The position numbers and the translations under genes were made by a program. Of a DNA stretch of 64,000 nucleotides, positions 1 to 8,986 are shown piece after piece; the first letter of the stretch is position 1, and every line of letters starts with the position of its first letter. The notes beneath the pieces are model-generated. The model had not been told where the DNA came from, made no database searches, and saw only the letters and a list, made by a program, of their open reading frames with translations. This stretch comes from Bacteroidota bacterium. GTDB taxonomy: Bacteria; Bacteroidota; Bacteroidia; Flavobacteriales; Flavobacteriaceae. The stretch spans positions 62,001 through 126,000 of the forward strand of contig JAEYTL010000025.1 in the NCBI GenBank assembly GCA_023434025.1. The letters are read 5' to 3'.

Positions 1-2
1 TT

Positions 3-1571
3 CCTATTATTGGAATTGTACTCACGGCTTTTGTGGTCAAAAAAGTACTGGATGGTTCTATTGAAAAAGGGACTTCACAAATCATGTATGCCGTTGCCAA
101 AAAATCTGGCATCATGCCCAAAAAACAAATGTATGCTCAGATAATAACCAGTTCACTTACAGTTGGTATGGGTGGATCGGCCGGATTAGAATCACCAATC
201 ACCATAACGGGGGCCGCTTTTGGAAGTAACTTTGCCCAGAATTATCGTCTGAGCTATAAAGACAGAACGTTGCTTTTGGCCTGTGGTGTCGCAGCCGGAA
301 TTGCCGCTGCATTCAATGCTCCGATTGCCGGAGTGCTTTTTGCCATTGAAGTGGTATTGATGGATGTGAGTATCACTGCGTTTATTCCCATCATGATTTC
401 GTCTGCAACGGGAGCAATCGTTTCTGCTATTTTATTGAAAGAAGAAATCCTGTTTACTTTCAGTAAACAATTGGATTTTGATTATCATAACTTACCGTTT
501 TATATTTTATTAGGTATATTTTCGGGTTTTGTTTCCGTAAATTATGCCAGAACTTTTCGAAAAATCGAACATCATTTTGAAAAATCAAAACTTAAACCCA
601 TCCGGAAAGCCTTCTACGGAGCTTTCATTTTAGCTGTTCTGATTTTCTTTTTCCCAACGTTATTTGGTGAAGGTTATGAGAGCATCAAAATGTTAGCAAA
701 CACCAATCCATCACAAATTTTAGACAACACCGTACTACAAAAATTTAAGGATAATATATGGGTTCTACTCCTTTTTGTGGGGGCAACCATGTTGATAAAA
801 GTGTATGCCACAAGTATTACCATTGGCAGTGGCGGAAATGGTGGAAACTTTGCTCCTTCCCTATTTGTGGGTTCTTATTTAGGGTTTGTTGTAGCCACTT
901 TTTTCAACCAAATAGGGTTTAAACTTCCGGTGAGTAATTTTACGTTGGTTGGAATGGCCGGAATATTGAGCGGATTGTTTCATGCTCCGCTCACCGCTAT
1001 TTTCCTGATTGCCGAAATTACCAGTGGTTACAGTTTAATGGTGCCGTTGATGGTGGTTTCATCCATCAGCTTTGCTATTTCCAAACGCTATGAACCCTAT
1101 TCTTTTGACATAAAAAATCTGGCTGCCAAAGGCGATGTGTTTACAGATGATCGAGATCGAAACATTCTTTCCGGAATATCGCCCTCAAATCTGATTCTCA
1201 CGAATATTCAAACGCTAAAACGTTCTAATTCATTAGAAGAATTGGTTCAGAAAATTTCAACCCACAATCAATCTGTTTTTCCGGTTATAAATGATAAAAA
1301 TGAATTAATTGGTATAGTAAATTTTGAAGATATTCGACCCTATATTTTTAACACTTACAAAGTAAAATACACAAGACTTCAAGACATTATGCTTCCTGCC
1401 AAAGAACAAATCAGTTATGATGAAACCATGGATACCATCATGGAAAAATTTGACCGCACGCAAGAAGAATTTCTTCCGGTTCTGAAAAATAATCAGCTAA
1501 TTGGCTTGCTTTCAAAAACATCCATATTAGAAGCATATCGTGTGCGGTTAAAAAATATGATTATTGAATAA
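3..1571 (+). CDS. ClC-family chloride channel/antiporter with C-terminal CBS pair (5' end outside window)
   Basis: Inner-membrane ClC protein that moves chloride, as a channel or in exchange for protons. The gene starts before the window; the frame is open from base 3 to the TAA at 1569-1571. Two ClC signatures are visible: GSAGLESP, where the Glu codon at 189-191 sits at the usual gating-glutamate position, and a GGNGGNFAPSLF stretch near 835-870. Hydrophobic helices fill the first ~350 visible residues. The last ~130 residues look like two CBS domains, which in this family bind adenine nucleotides. The missing N-terminus prevents a judgement on channel versus antiporter. Confidence 0.93.
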   Translation, partial: PIIGIVLTAFVVKKVLDGSIEKGTSQIMYAVAKKSGIMPKKQMYAQIITSSLTVGMGGSAGLESPITITGAAFGSNFAQNYRLSYKDRTLLLACGVAAGIAAAFNAPIAGVLFAIEVVLMDVSITAFIPIMISSATGAIVSAILLKEEILFTFSKQLDFDYHNLPFYILLGIFSGFVSVNYARTFRKIEHHFEKSKLKPIRKAFYGAFILAVLIFFFPTLFGEGYESIKMLANTNPSQILDNTVLQKFKDNIWVLLLFVGATMLIKVYATSITIGSGGNGGNFAPSLFVGSYLGFVVATFFNQIGFKLPVSNFTLVGMAGILSGLFHAPLTAIFLIAEITSGYSLMVPLMVVSSISFAISKRYEPYSFDIKNLAAKGDVFTDDRDRNILSGISPSNLILTNIQTLKRSNSLEELVQKISTHNQSVFPVINDKNELIGIVNFEDIRPYIFNTYKVKYTRLQDIMLPAKEQISYDETMDTIMEKFDRTQEEFLPVLKNNQLIGLLSKTSILEAYRVRLKNMIIE

Positions 1572-1618
1572 AATCCTTATTATCGGATAGATTTATTTTT
1601 ATATCCAAACGATAGTTG

Positions 1619-1626
1619 TATCTTTG
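1619..1626 (+). promoter_or_regulatory. -7 element of a Bacteroidota promoter for the Fic gene
   Basis: TATCTTTG fits the Bacteroidota -7 consensus TAnnTTTG and lies 8 bp before the ATG at 1634. No clean TTG is present at the -33 spacing, so this is only a half-match. Its position argues against the in-frame TTG at 1616 as start. Confidence 0.45.
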
Positions 1627-1633
1627 TGTTATT

Positions 1634-2590
1634 ATGTGGAATATAGATACATCTTATCGACCTGAATTTCAATCAACTTTTGAACGGTTGTATGATAAGC
1701 TGGCTGTTTTAAAACAAAGCAGACCACTTCCTGCTATTGCTTTACATAAAATAAAAGAATCGTTAACCATAGAATGGACATATAATTCCAACAGCATTGA
1801 AGGAAATACACTGACATTGCGGGAAACACAAATGGTTTTGCAGGAAGGAATTACCGTAAAAGGAAAATCGTTACGCGAACATTTTGAAGCCAAAAACCAT
1901 GAAAAAGCAGTTGACTATCTGTATTCTTTGGTTCAAGAAAATTATACCTTGCGAAGCATTGATATTTTATCGCTGCACGAATTGGTTTTGCGAATGATTG
2001 AAGATGAATTTGCCGGACGTATCCGGAATGGCGGTGTTCGTATTACCGGAGCTAATTTTGTTCCGCCTAACGCCAATAAAGTTTCTGATTTGTTAGATGA
2101 ATTGATTGATTTTGTGAATACCAATCCGTCAGGTCTGAATGACATTGAACTGGCGACTGTTTTTCATCATAAACTCGTTTGGATTCACCCTTTTTTTGAC
2201 GGAAATGGAAGAACCGTTCGTTTAGCCATGAATCTGCTGTTAATGCGAAAAGGTTTTCCTCCGGCTATCATTTTAAAAAATGACCGAAAAAAATACTATG
2301 AAGCACTCAATCAAGCCAATTCAGGTAATTATCAAAAATTGATTTTGTTGATGAGTCAGGCTTTAGAAAGAACCTTGAACATTTACATCAGTTCATTACC
2401 CGATAATGATTATGATTTTCAGGAAATTTCCAATATTGTTAGCGAACCGAATGAATTACCTTATGGTCAAGAATACATCAGTTTATTAGCCCGTCAAGGA
2501 AAGATTGATGCACACAAAGAAGGCAGAAATTGGTTTACCACCAAAAAAGCCATTGAGGAATACATGGCAAACAGGAAACGAATGCGGTAG
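1634..2590 (+). CDS. Fic family protein (class II, self-inhibited)
   Basis: Probable AMP-transferase: Fic enzymes transfer AMP from ATP to a hydroxyl group of a target protein. The catalytic motif HPFFDGNGRTVR (near residue 185) is complete, with its His and phosphate-binding loop. The N-terminal SIEGN motif at residues 54-58 matches the inhibitory helix motif (S/T)xxxE(G/N) of class II Fic proteins, so the protein probably restrains its own activity. A C-terminal ~60-residue segment looks like a winged helix, common in long Fic proteins. I chose ATG 1634 because the -7 box overlaps the in-frame TTG at 1616. Target unknown. No antitoxin partner gene is adjacent. Confidence 0.92.
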   Translation: MWNIDTSYRPEFQSTFERLYDKLAVLKQSRPLPAIALHKIKESLTIEWTYNSNSIEGNTLTLRETQMVLQEGITVKGKSLREHFEAKNHEKAVDYLYSLVQENYTLRSIDILSLHELVLRMIEDEFAGRIRNGGVRITGANFVPPNANKVSDLLDELIDFVNTNPSGLNDIELATVFHHKLVWIHPFFDGNGRTVRLAMNLLLMRKGFPPAIILKNDRKKYYEALNQANSGNYQKLILLMSQALERTLNIYISSLPDNDYDFQEISNIVSEPNELPYGQEYISLLARQGKIDAHKEGRNWFTTKKAIEEYMANRKRMR

Positions 2591-2599
2591 TTTTCAGTC

Positions 2600-2639
2600 G
2601 CAGTCTCAGTTTACAGTAGTAACTGTAAACCGAGACTGC
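2600..2639. terminator. Long hairpin between convergent genes
   Basis: GCAGTCTC (2600-2607) and GTTTACAGT (2609-2617) pair with ACTGTAAAC (2622-2630) and GAGACTGC (2632-2639), around an AGTA loop and with one A/C mismatch. It lies just after the Fic stop and just after the stop of the convergent gene, so it may terminate both transcripts. A strong T-run is missing on either side. Confidence 0.55.
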
Positions 2640-2648
2640 AAACTGCAA

Positions 2649-3170
2649 CTACTTACTCTTCTCCCCCACAAAATAATCATTCGTGCTTTTAAACAACACA
2701 TTAAATGTGGTTAAGCTTCCGTAAATTCTGGTGATGTATTGCTGCAAATCAATTTTTTCTGCTTCGTCTAAATTACTGGCATTGATTTTTTGTTCCATTA
2801 CTCTTAAACGGTCACGCACCATAATAATTTTATGGAAAAAAGTATCGATTGGTACTTCTTTATTTTGTGTGGCTGTTCCCGGCTCTAAAACGAGTTTTCC
2901 TCCTTTCCATTTATCGGCAATCGGAACTATTTGTGAAACATCAGACCACTTTTGAAGGATGTTTTTTAAAGTTCGTTCCACTTCATAAAAACTAACCGAA
3001 TCCACTTCATCTTCCAAAGCCTCAATCACTTCAAATTCACTGTCAACCTCAATGGTTTCTAATCCGTTTTCAATAAAAGTCACCCAATAATGTTTGGCCG
3101 TTACGTTGGTTACTACACCTGCTCCGTATTCGGCATGTTTGATTCGGGAGCCTATTCCTAATATTTTCAT
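2649..3170 (-). CDS. Conserved hypothetical protein with SH3/KOW-like N-terminus
   Basis: 173-residue soluble protein with no signal peptide or membrane segment. Residues 1-50 (starting MKILGIGSRIKHAEYGAG) have the pattern 'hydrophobic-G-x-x-I-x-H-x-x-Y-G-x-G-x-V', typical of small SH3-like or KOW/Tudor folds such as the UvrD C-terminal tail or CarD. The rest is charged and probably helical. It diverges from uvrA across about 108 bp and could relate to nucleic-acid transactions, but that is inference from fold resemblance and position only. I do not recognise a named family. Confidence 0.75.
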   Translation of the reverse strand: MKILGIGSRIKHAEYGAGVVTNVTAKHYWVTFIENGLETIEVDSEFEVIEALEDEVDSVSFYEVERTLKNILQKWSDVSQIVPIADKWKGGKLVLEPGTATQNKEVPIDTFFHKIIMVRDRLRVMEQKINASNLDEAEKIDLQQYITRIYGSLTTFNVLFKSTNDYFVGEKSK

Positions 3171-3253
3171 ATCTGATTTTTAATTTTTTCAAAAATAGAA
3201 ATTGTTTAACAAATTCTTCTTATCTCACTGTATAAATCTTGCTGTTAAAATCG

Positions 3254-3261
3254 TAACTTTG
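3254..3261 (+). promoter_or_regulatory. -7 element upstream of uvrA
   Basis: TAACTTTG matches TAnnTTTG, 17 bp before the uvrA ATG at 3279. A well-spaced TTG is not obvious. Confidence 0.45.
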
Positions 3262-3278
3262 CGTTTTGCGAAAAAATC

Positions 3279-6110
3279 ATGCAACATTCAGACGAAACAA
3301 TTGAAGTAATAGGTGCCCGGGCTCACAATCTTAAAAACATTGATGTCCGGATTCCAAGAGAAAAACTGGTGGTGATTACCGGGCTCTCAGGTTCGGGAAA
3401 ATCATCGTTAGCTTTTGATACGATTTATGCAGAAGGTCAACGAAGATACATCGAAACTTTTTCGGCCTATGCCCGGCAATTTTTAGGTGGACTGGAACGT
3501 CCGGACGTGGATAAAATTGACGGTTTGTCTCCCGTAATTGCCATCGAACAGAAAACAACCAGCAAAAGTCCCCGTTCTACCGTGGGTACCATTACGGAAA
3601 TTTATGATTTTCTGCGTTTGTTATTTGCACGTGCCGGTGAAGCGTATAGTTATAACACCGGTGAAAAAATGGTTTCCTATTCTGATGAACAGATTAAGGA
3701 ACTGATCGTTGAAAATTTCAAAGGAAAACGTATCAATATTTTAGCTCCGGTTGTCCGTTCCCGTAAAGGGCATTATGCCGAATTATTTCAGCAAATTGCC
3801 AAACAAGGCTTTGTGAAAGTACGTGTAGATGGCGAAATTCAGGATATAGTTAGCGGCATGAAAGTAGATCGTTATAAAACGCACGATATTGAAATTGTGA
3901 TTGACCGGATGCAAATCGAACCGGATGAAGAAACCGACAAACGCCTGGCGGAAAGCATTAAAACAGCAATGCACCACGGAGACGATGTAATGATGGTAAT
4001 TGAACATACTTCCGGAGAAGTACGTTATTTCAGCAGAACATTAATGTGTCCCACCTCCGGAATTTCTTATCCGAATCCGGAACCGAACAATTTTTCATTC
4101 AATTCGCCCAAAGGAGCTTGTGAAAGTTGCAACGGGTTAGGCACTATCAACCAAATTAACCTCAAAAAAATTATTCCCAACCCGAAGCTAAGTATCAAAC
4201 AAGGTGGATTTGCTCCCCTTGGCGAATATAAATCAAATTGGATTTTTAAACAGTTAGAAACAATTGGCGAAAAGTATGGTTTTAAATTAACCGATGCTGT
4301 TGAAACCATTCCGGAAGATGCCATGGAAATGATTCTGAATGGCGGCAAAGAAAAGTTCTCCGTAGAATCAAAAACATTAGGGATTACCAAAGAATATAAA
4401 ATTGAATTTGAAGGGATATCCAATTTTATCAAAAATCAGTATGACGAAAGCAATTCTACATCTATTAAACGCTGGGCCAAGGAATTCATGGACGAAATTG
4501 AATGTCCGGATTGCAAGGGTTCCCGTTTGAAAAAAGAAGCTTTATATTTCAAAATCAATGAAAAAAACATAGCTGATTTATCACAAATGGATATTGCAGA
4601 ACTGCATGACTGGTTTTTGCATTTAGATAACCATTTATCCGAAAAGCAAAAAGCCATTGCTATCGAAATCACAAAAGAGATTAAAGCCCGTTCACGGTTT
4701 TTATTGGATGTTGGGTTGAATTATTTATCGCTTAACCGCAGTTCCAAATCGCTTTCGGGTGGAGAAGCACAGCGGATCAGGCTGGCCACCCAAATCGGAT
4801 CACAATTGGTGGGCGTATTATACATTCTGGACGAACCCAGTATCGGTTTACATCAACGGGATAACGAACGCCTGATCAATTCGTTAGAAAACCTCCGTGA
4901 TATCGGTAATTCGGTCTTGGTGGTAGAACATGATAAAGACATGATTGAGCGTGCTGATTGGGTCATTGATATTGGTCCGAAAGCCGGTCGTTTCGGCGGA
5001 AAAATCATCAGCCAGGGAACACCGCAGCAATTGTTATCCGAAAATACCATGACTGCTCAGTACATGAGTGGAAAAATGAAAATTGAAGTCCCCAAAAAAC
5101 GTCGTGAAGGAAATGGAAAAACAGTAAAACTATCAGGTGCCACCGGGAATAATTTAAAAAATGTAACTGTTGAATTTCCTTTGGGAAAATTAATTTGCGT
5201 AACCGGTGTCTCCGGAAGCGGAAAATCTACCTTGATTAACGAAACCCTCTATCCTATTCTGAACGAACATTTTTTTAATGCCGTAAAAAAACCACAACCG
5301 TATAAAAAAATTGAAGGATTAGAGCATATTGACAAAGTGATCGACATCGATCAAAGCCCTATCGGCAGAACACCCCGTAGTAATCCGGCCACCTATACCG
5401 ATGTTTTTTCGGAAATCAGAAGTCTGTTTACCCAAACCCCTGAAGCCATGATTCGAGGGTATAAAGCCGGGCGATTCAGCTTTAACGTAGCAGGCGGACG
5501 ATGTGAAACCTGTGAAGGTTCCGGTGTGCGTACCATTGAAATGAGCTTTTTACCGGATGTATATGTGGAATGCGAAACCTGTATGGGAAAACGCTTTAAC
5601 AGAGAAACACTGGAAATACGCTACAAAGGAAAATCCATTTCAGACGTACTGAATATGACTGTTGACGAGGCGGTCACGTTTTTTGAAAACATACCGAAAA
5701 TATACCGTAAAATAAAAACCATTCAGGATGTTGGGCTGGGTTATATCACCTTAGGTCAGCAAAGTACTACTCTTTCCGGTGGTGAAGCCCAACGGATAAA
5801 ACTGGCCACCGAGTTATCTAAAAAAGACACCGGCAACACATTTTACATTCTGGATGAACCCACAACAGGTTTACATTTTGAAGATATCCGGGTGTTAATG
5901 GATGTGATTACAAAATTGGTAAACAAAGGGAACACCGTTTTGGTCATAGAACACAATATGGATGTCATTAAATTAGCAGACCATATTATCGATATTGGTT
6001 TAGAAGGTGGAAAAGGAGGCGGAGAAATCGTTTGTCAGGGAACTCCGGAAAAAATTGTTAAAAACAAAAAGAGCCTCACGGCACAGTTTCTGAAAAAAGA
6101 ACTATTTTAG
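3279..6110 (+). CDS. uvrA: UvrABC system protein A
   Basis: DNA-damage recognition ATPase of nucleotide excision repair. It works as a dimer that loads UvrB onto lesions. The 943-residue length is normal. Two ABC ATPase halves are visible: Walker A GLSGSGKSS near residue 35 and GVSGSGKST in the second half, and ABC signatures SLSGGEAQRIRLA and TLSGGEAQRIKLA. CxxC zinc-module cysteines are present (CESCNGLG, CPDCKGSR, CETCEGSG, CETCMGKR), including the set that contacts DNA. It is followed after 31 bp by a LOG-family gene, possibly co-transcribed. uvrB is not in the window. Confidence 0.98.
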   Translation: MQHSDETIEVIGARAHNLKNIDVRIPREKLVVITGLSGSGKSSLAFDTIYAEGQRRYIETFSAYARQFLGGLERPDVDKIDGLSPVIAIEQKTTSKSPRSTVGTITEIYDFLRLLFARAGEAYSYNTGEKMVSYSDEQIKELIVENFKGKRINILAPVVRSRKGHYAELFQQIAKQGFVKVRVDGEIQDIVSGMKVDRYKTHDIEIVIDRMQIEPDEETDKRLAESIKTAMHHGDDVMMVIEHTSGEVRYFSRTLMCPTSGISYPNPEPNNFSFNSPKGACESCNGLGTINQINLKKIIPNPKLSIKQGGFAPLGEYKSNWIFKQLETIGEKYGFKLTDAVETIPEDAMEMILNGGKEKFSVESKTLGITKEYKIEFEGISNFIKNQYDESNSTSIKRWAKEFMDEIECPDCKGSRLKKEALYFKINEKNIADLSQMDIAELHDWFLHLDNHLSEKQKAIAIEITKEIKARSRFLLDVGLNYLSLNRSSKSLSGGEAQRIRLATQIGSQLVGVLYILDEPSIGLHQRDNERLINSLENLRDIGNSVLVVEHDKDMIERADWVIDIGPKAGRFGGKIISQGTPQQLLSENTMTAQYMSGKMKIEVPKKRREGNGKTVKLSGATGNNLKNVTVEFPLGKLICVTGVSGSGKSTLINETLYPILNEHFFNAVKKPQPYKKIEGLEHIDKVIDIDQSPIGRTPRSNPATYTDVFSEIRSLFTQTPEAMIRGYKAGRFSFNVAGGRCETCEGSGVRTIEMSFLPDVYVECETCMGKRFNRETLEIRYKGKSISDVLNMTVDEAVTFFENIPKIYRKIKTIQDVGLGYITLGQQSTTLSGGEAQRIKLATELSKKDTGNTFYILDEPTTGLHFEDIRVLMDVITKLVNKGNTVLVIEHNMDVIKLADHIIDIGLEGGKGGGEIVCQGTPEKIVKNKKSLTAQFLKKELF

Positions 6111-6141
6111 CATGTTTGTTTAATTAAAAAAAGAAAAGATA

Positions 6142-6867
6142 ATGTCAGTAGATCAATACGAAAACGAAGATCAGAGAATTCAGGAAAAATTCAAACAAAA
6201 AACCTGGAACGAAATAAGAACGAATGACTCCTGGGCGATTTTTAAAATCATGTCTGAATTTGTTAATGGTTATGAAAGTATGGCCAGGATTGGCCCCTGC
6301 GTGTCCATTTTCGGTTCAGCCCGAACCAAGCCGGAAGACAAATATTATGAATTGGCTGAACGGATTGCCTATAAAATAAGTAAAGCCGGTTACGGTGTAA
6401 TTACAGGTGGCGGTCCCGGAATCATGGAAGCCGGTAACAAGGGAGCTCATCGTGGCGAAGGTACTTCGGTGGGATTGAATATTGAACTGCCGTTCGAACA
6501 ACATTTTAACCCTTATATTGATAAGGATAAAAACTTAAATTTTGATTACTTTTTTGTTCGAAAAGTAATGTTTGTAAAATACTCACAAGGATTTGTGGTT
6601 ATGCCGGGCGGGTTTGGAACATTAGACGAATTGTTTGAAGCGATTACTTTGATCCAAACCAAAAAAATAGGTAAGTTTCCAATCATTCTGGTAGGAACAA
6701 CCTACTGGTCCGGTTTATTGGACTGGATTAAAAATGTGATGATTGATCAACAAAAAAATGCCAGTCCGGAAGATATGAATCTGATCAAGCTGGTTGACAC
6801 CGAGGATGAAGTAGTGGAAGTACTCAATGCCTTTTATAAAAAATACAACTTGAGTCCGAACTTTTAA
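6142..6867 (+). CDS. LOG-family Rossmann-fold protein (TIGR00730 type)
   Basis: 241-residue cytoplasmic protein of the 'lysine decarboxylase-like' LOG family. Characterised members hydrolyse nucleoside monophosphates to base and ribose 5-phosphate, as in cytokinin activation. The family signatures GGGPGIMEAGNKGA and PGGFGTLDELFE are both intact, covering the catalytic Arg/Glu region and phosphate binding. It starts 31 bp after uvrA on the same strand and is closed by a clear terminator. A physiological substrate in this bacterium cannot be deduced; the annotation 'lysine decarboxylase' often seen for such proteins would be wrong. Confidence 0.93.
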   Translation: MSVDQYENEDQRIQEKFKQKTWNEIRTNDSWAIFKIMSEFVNGYESMARIGPCVSIFGSARTKPEDKYYELAERIAYKISKAGYGVITGGGPGIMEAGNKGAHRGEGTSVGLNIELPFEQHFNPYIDKDKNLNFDYFFVRKVMFVKYSQGFVVMPGGFGTLDELFEAITLIQTKKIGKFPIILVGTTYWSGLLDWIKNVMIDQQKNASPEDMNLIKLVDTEDEVVEVLNAFYKKYNLSPNF

Positions 6868-6872
6868 TCTGA

Positions 6873-6910
6873 AAAAACCGCAAATTCAATAAAAATTTGC
6901 GGTTTTTGTT
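6873..6910 (+). terminator. Intrinsic terminator after uvrA-LOG pair
   Basis: AAAAACCGCAAATT pairs with AATTTGCGGTTTTT around a short A-rich loop, followed by GTTTTT. It lies directly after the LOG stop at 6867. Read on the other strand it also serves the convergent nuclease gene that ends at 6940. Confidence 0.85.
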
Positions 6911-6939
6911 TTTAAATGAACGATATAAAAGCCGTTTTT

Positions 6940-8901
6940 TTATTTTATGATAATCTTTTTGGTCAATGTTTGATTTCCGGACGCTATATTCATCAAATAC
7001 ATTCCGGACGCTAAGTTTAGCTTTAGCTGGCTAAAGCCGTTAATTTTTGTCTGATAAACCCGGATACCTTCTAAAGAGAAAACCGTTACATCTGCTTCAT
7101 TTTCAATCCCGCTGATGTTTATTTCATCTTTAGCCGGAATCGGGTAAACTTTTACCTGACTGATATTGTTTTTGTCAATGCTCAACGGAGCAAACCACTG
7201 ATCACCAAAATTATTTCCGAAAATATAATCTGCCAATGCCGGGTAATCAATAAACGGATTCCGGTTCTTTTGCCAGGTATAGATATAATTATTCCGGTTC
7301 ATTTCAAAGTCATCAGAAGGGTCTGTTGTATTCCAGACTAAAATAGAAGCCAAATCGCCCATTTGATACATGGTCGCATCTGCGGGATTTCCATTCACCA
7401 GGCTCAGAGCTTCATAGCGAACGGCCATGTAAAACAACGAACGGGCAACATCGCCTTTCCAGGAACCTGCATTTCCGGCGGGACCGTTGTAATCACTTCC
7501 CCCGTAATCGCGGTTTCCTCTGGAACTGTTTTCCTGCCCGTCTTCTGCCCGGATATGATGAGCATCTGAGTGTCCGGACAATATATCGTTGGCGTTGGTA
7601 GGCAACCAGATATCAATTCCGTCAGCAAACGGGGAGGTTCCGCCTGAAAAACCGCCACGGGATTGCGGAAAAATATGTTCACGGTTCCAAAAGCCTACAA
7701 TACTGGAGCCCGTCTGATAATCAATTTTGGTTTGCGGACGTTCAACATACATCAGCCAGACCTGGTTGTTGTTCAACGGATTTTGATCTGCATTTTTTAA
7801 AATTTCCACAACATCTCCATAGCTGTGGGCACGTACCAGCTCCGGGTCAGCAATGATGTCCTGTAATGCCTGTTTTAATGATTCGCCGGAAAGTCCCTCC
7901 AAAGTATCATAATACCCCGGTGGAGCCGTACTGGTCACATTTCCGAAGGTAGGAGCCAGAGGGGTTCCCCAACCCGCTGTCTGAAAATTAATATCCAGCA
8001 CTCTAACTTTTACGTTATTGTTCAGGGTGATAAAGCCTTCCGGCAATTCACTCACGACGATAGACATCTCCTCATCACCATCGTTCACACCATCGTCCAG
8101 CACCTGAATAACGGTAGAAGCCGAAGAACTTCCGGATGCAATGGTTATGGAAAGGTTTCCGGTGTAATCAGCCGTTGTAAACGTTCCGTTCGTTAAATTT
8201 ATCTCGAAATTCAAATTTTCGGTAACCGGCGTATCAGTTTCAAAAGTAATGGTTAAACTTTCGCCTTCGTTTATGGATGTGGAGGAAACAATAACTTCGA
8301 TTCCGTTATACACAATTCCGGTACCGTCGTTATTGGCTCTTGGTGTAGGAGACTTAACTTCATAAGTGCCGTCATTCCTGCGTTGAATGGACTGGGTTGT
8401 AGCCTGACCGTTTGCATTTTCATTCGTCTGAACAAACACATTTAAGGCTTGTTGCAATGCTGTAGCCTGTGTATTATTATTGCCGTAAATGAGGGCATCT
8501 ACCAGATTGGTTGTTGTAGCCGGTGTATTGATCGGAAATGTATCAATAATATCCTGATAAATGGCAATTGCATCAGGGCCATTCTGAACGGTGTTGTTCG
8601 GAAAAATACGCGATGGTGCCGGTATAACCAAGGGGTTTCCTAAGAGCACAATCCCGTTTCCGTCGGTAACCAATCCGGCTAAATCAATCGTGTAATAACT
8701 CAGGGTTCCGGATCCGGAACCTCCGTTAAACAGCACTAAAATATAACCATCAAGTGGAAAATAAGGGGTTTCTGATTTCAATTCAATGAATTCACGGTCA
8801 TCCGCACTGGGTGTATCGGCATCTACTTCATTAATGACCACTTGTGCATAAAAGCAAAACGGTAATAAAAGAGCTGCCCACAGGAGTAATCTTTTTATCA
8901 T
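6940..8901 (-). CDS. Secreted endonuclease I-family protein with lamin-tail domain and T9SS sorting domain
   Basis: Exported nuclease. In order: signal peptide (hydrophobic run ending CFYAQ); a lamin-tail-like domain (VVINEVDADTP onward); a Calx-beta-like segment around residues 205-310; an endonuclease I (EndA/NucM) domain with NREHIFPQS and DAHHIRAEDG, whose His residues fit a His-Me finger active site; and a C-terminal ~75-residue T9SS type A sorting domain (KVYPIPAKDEINI to the terminal KKIIIK). The protein should cross the outer membrane by T9SS and degrade extracellular DNA or RNA. Start at 8901 rather than 8922 because TAGATTTG (8927-8920, minus strand) looks like the -7 box and overlaps 8922. 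Confidence 0.92.
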   Translation of the reverse strand: MIKRLLLWAALLLPFCFYAQVVINEVDADTPSADDREFIELKSETPYFPLDGYILVLFNGGSGSGTLSYYTIDLAGLVTDGNGIVLLGNPLVIPAPSRIFPNNTVQNGPDAIAIYQDIIDTFPINTPATTTNLVDALIYGNNNTQATALQQALNVFVQTNENANGQATTQSIQRRNDGTYEVKSPTPRANNDGTGIVYNGIEVIVSSTSINEGESLTITFETDTPVTENLNFEINLTNGTFTTADYTGNLSITIASGSSSASTVIQVLDDGVNDGDEEMSIVVSELPEGFITLNNNVKVRVLDINFQTAGWGTPLAPTFGNVTSTAPPGYYDTLEGLSGESLKQALQDIIADPELVRAHSYGDVVEILKNADQNPLNNNQVWLMYVERPQTKIDYQTGSSIVGFWNREHIFPQSRGGFSGGTSPFADGIDIWLPTNANDILSGHSDAHHIRAEDGQENSSRGNRDYGGSDYNGPAGNAGSWKGDVARSLFYMAVRYEALSLVNGNPADATMYQMGDLASILVWNTTDPSDDFEMNRNNYIYTWQKNRNPFIDYPALADYIFGNNFGDQWFAPLSIDKNNISQVKVYPIPAKDEINISGIENEADVTVFSLEGIRVYQTKINGFSQLKLNLASGMYLMNIASGNQTLTKKIIIK

Positions 8902-8986
8902 CAAAATTAATATTTTTAGCAAATCTACCGATAATAAAATTATTGTATTGATTTTTTAACAATTTAAACGCTTCAATAACATTTTG

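Noticed and set aside
3376..5050. Minus-strand frames opposite uvrA
   Set aside because: Antisense shadows of a highly conserved gene with no start signals or recognisable proteins.
7404..7682. Second gene inside the endonuclease I coding region
   Set aside because: Same-strand shadow frame within a well-supported domain.
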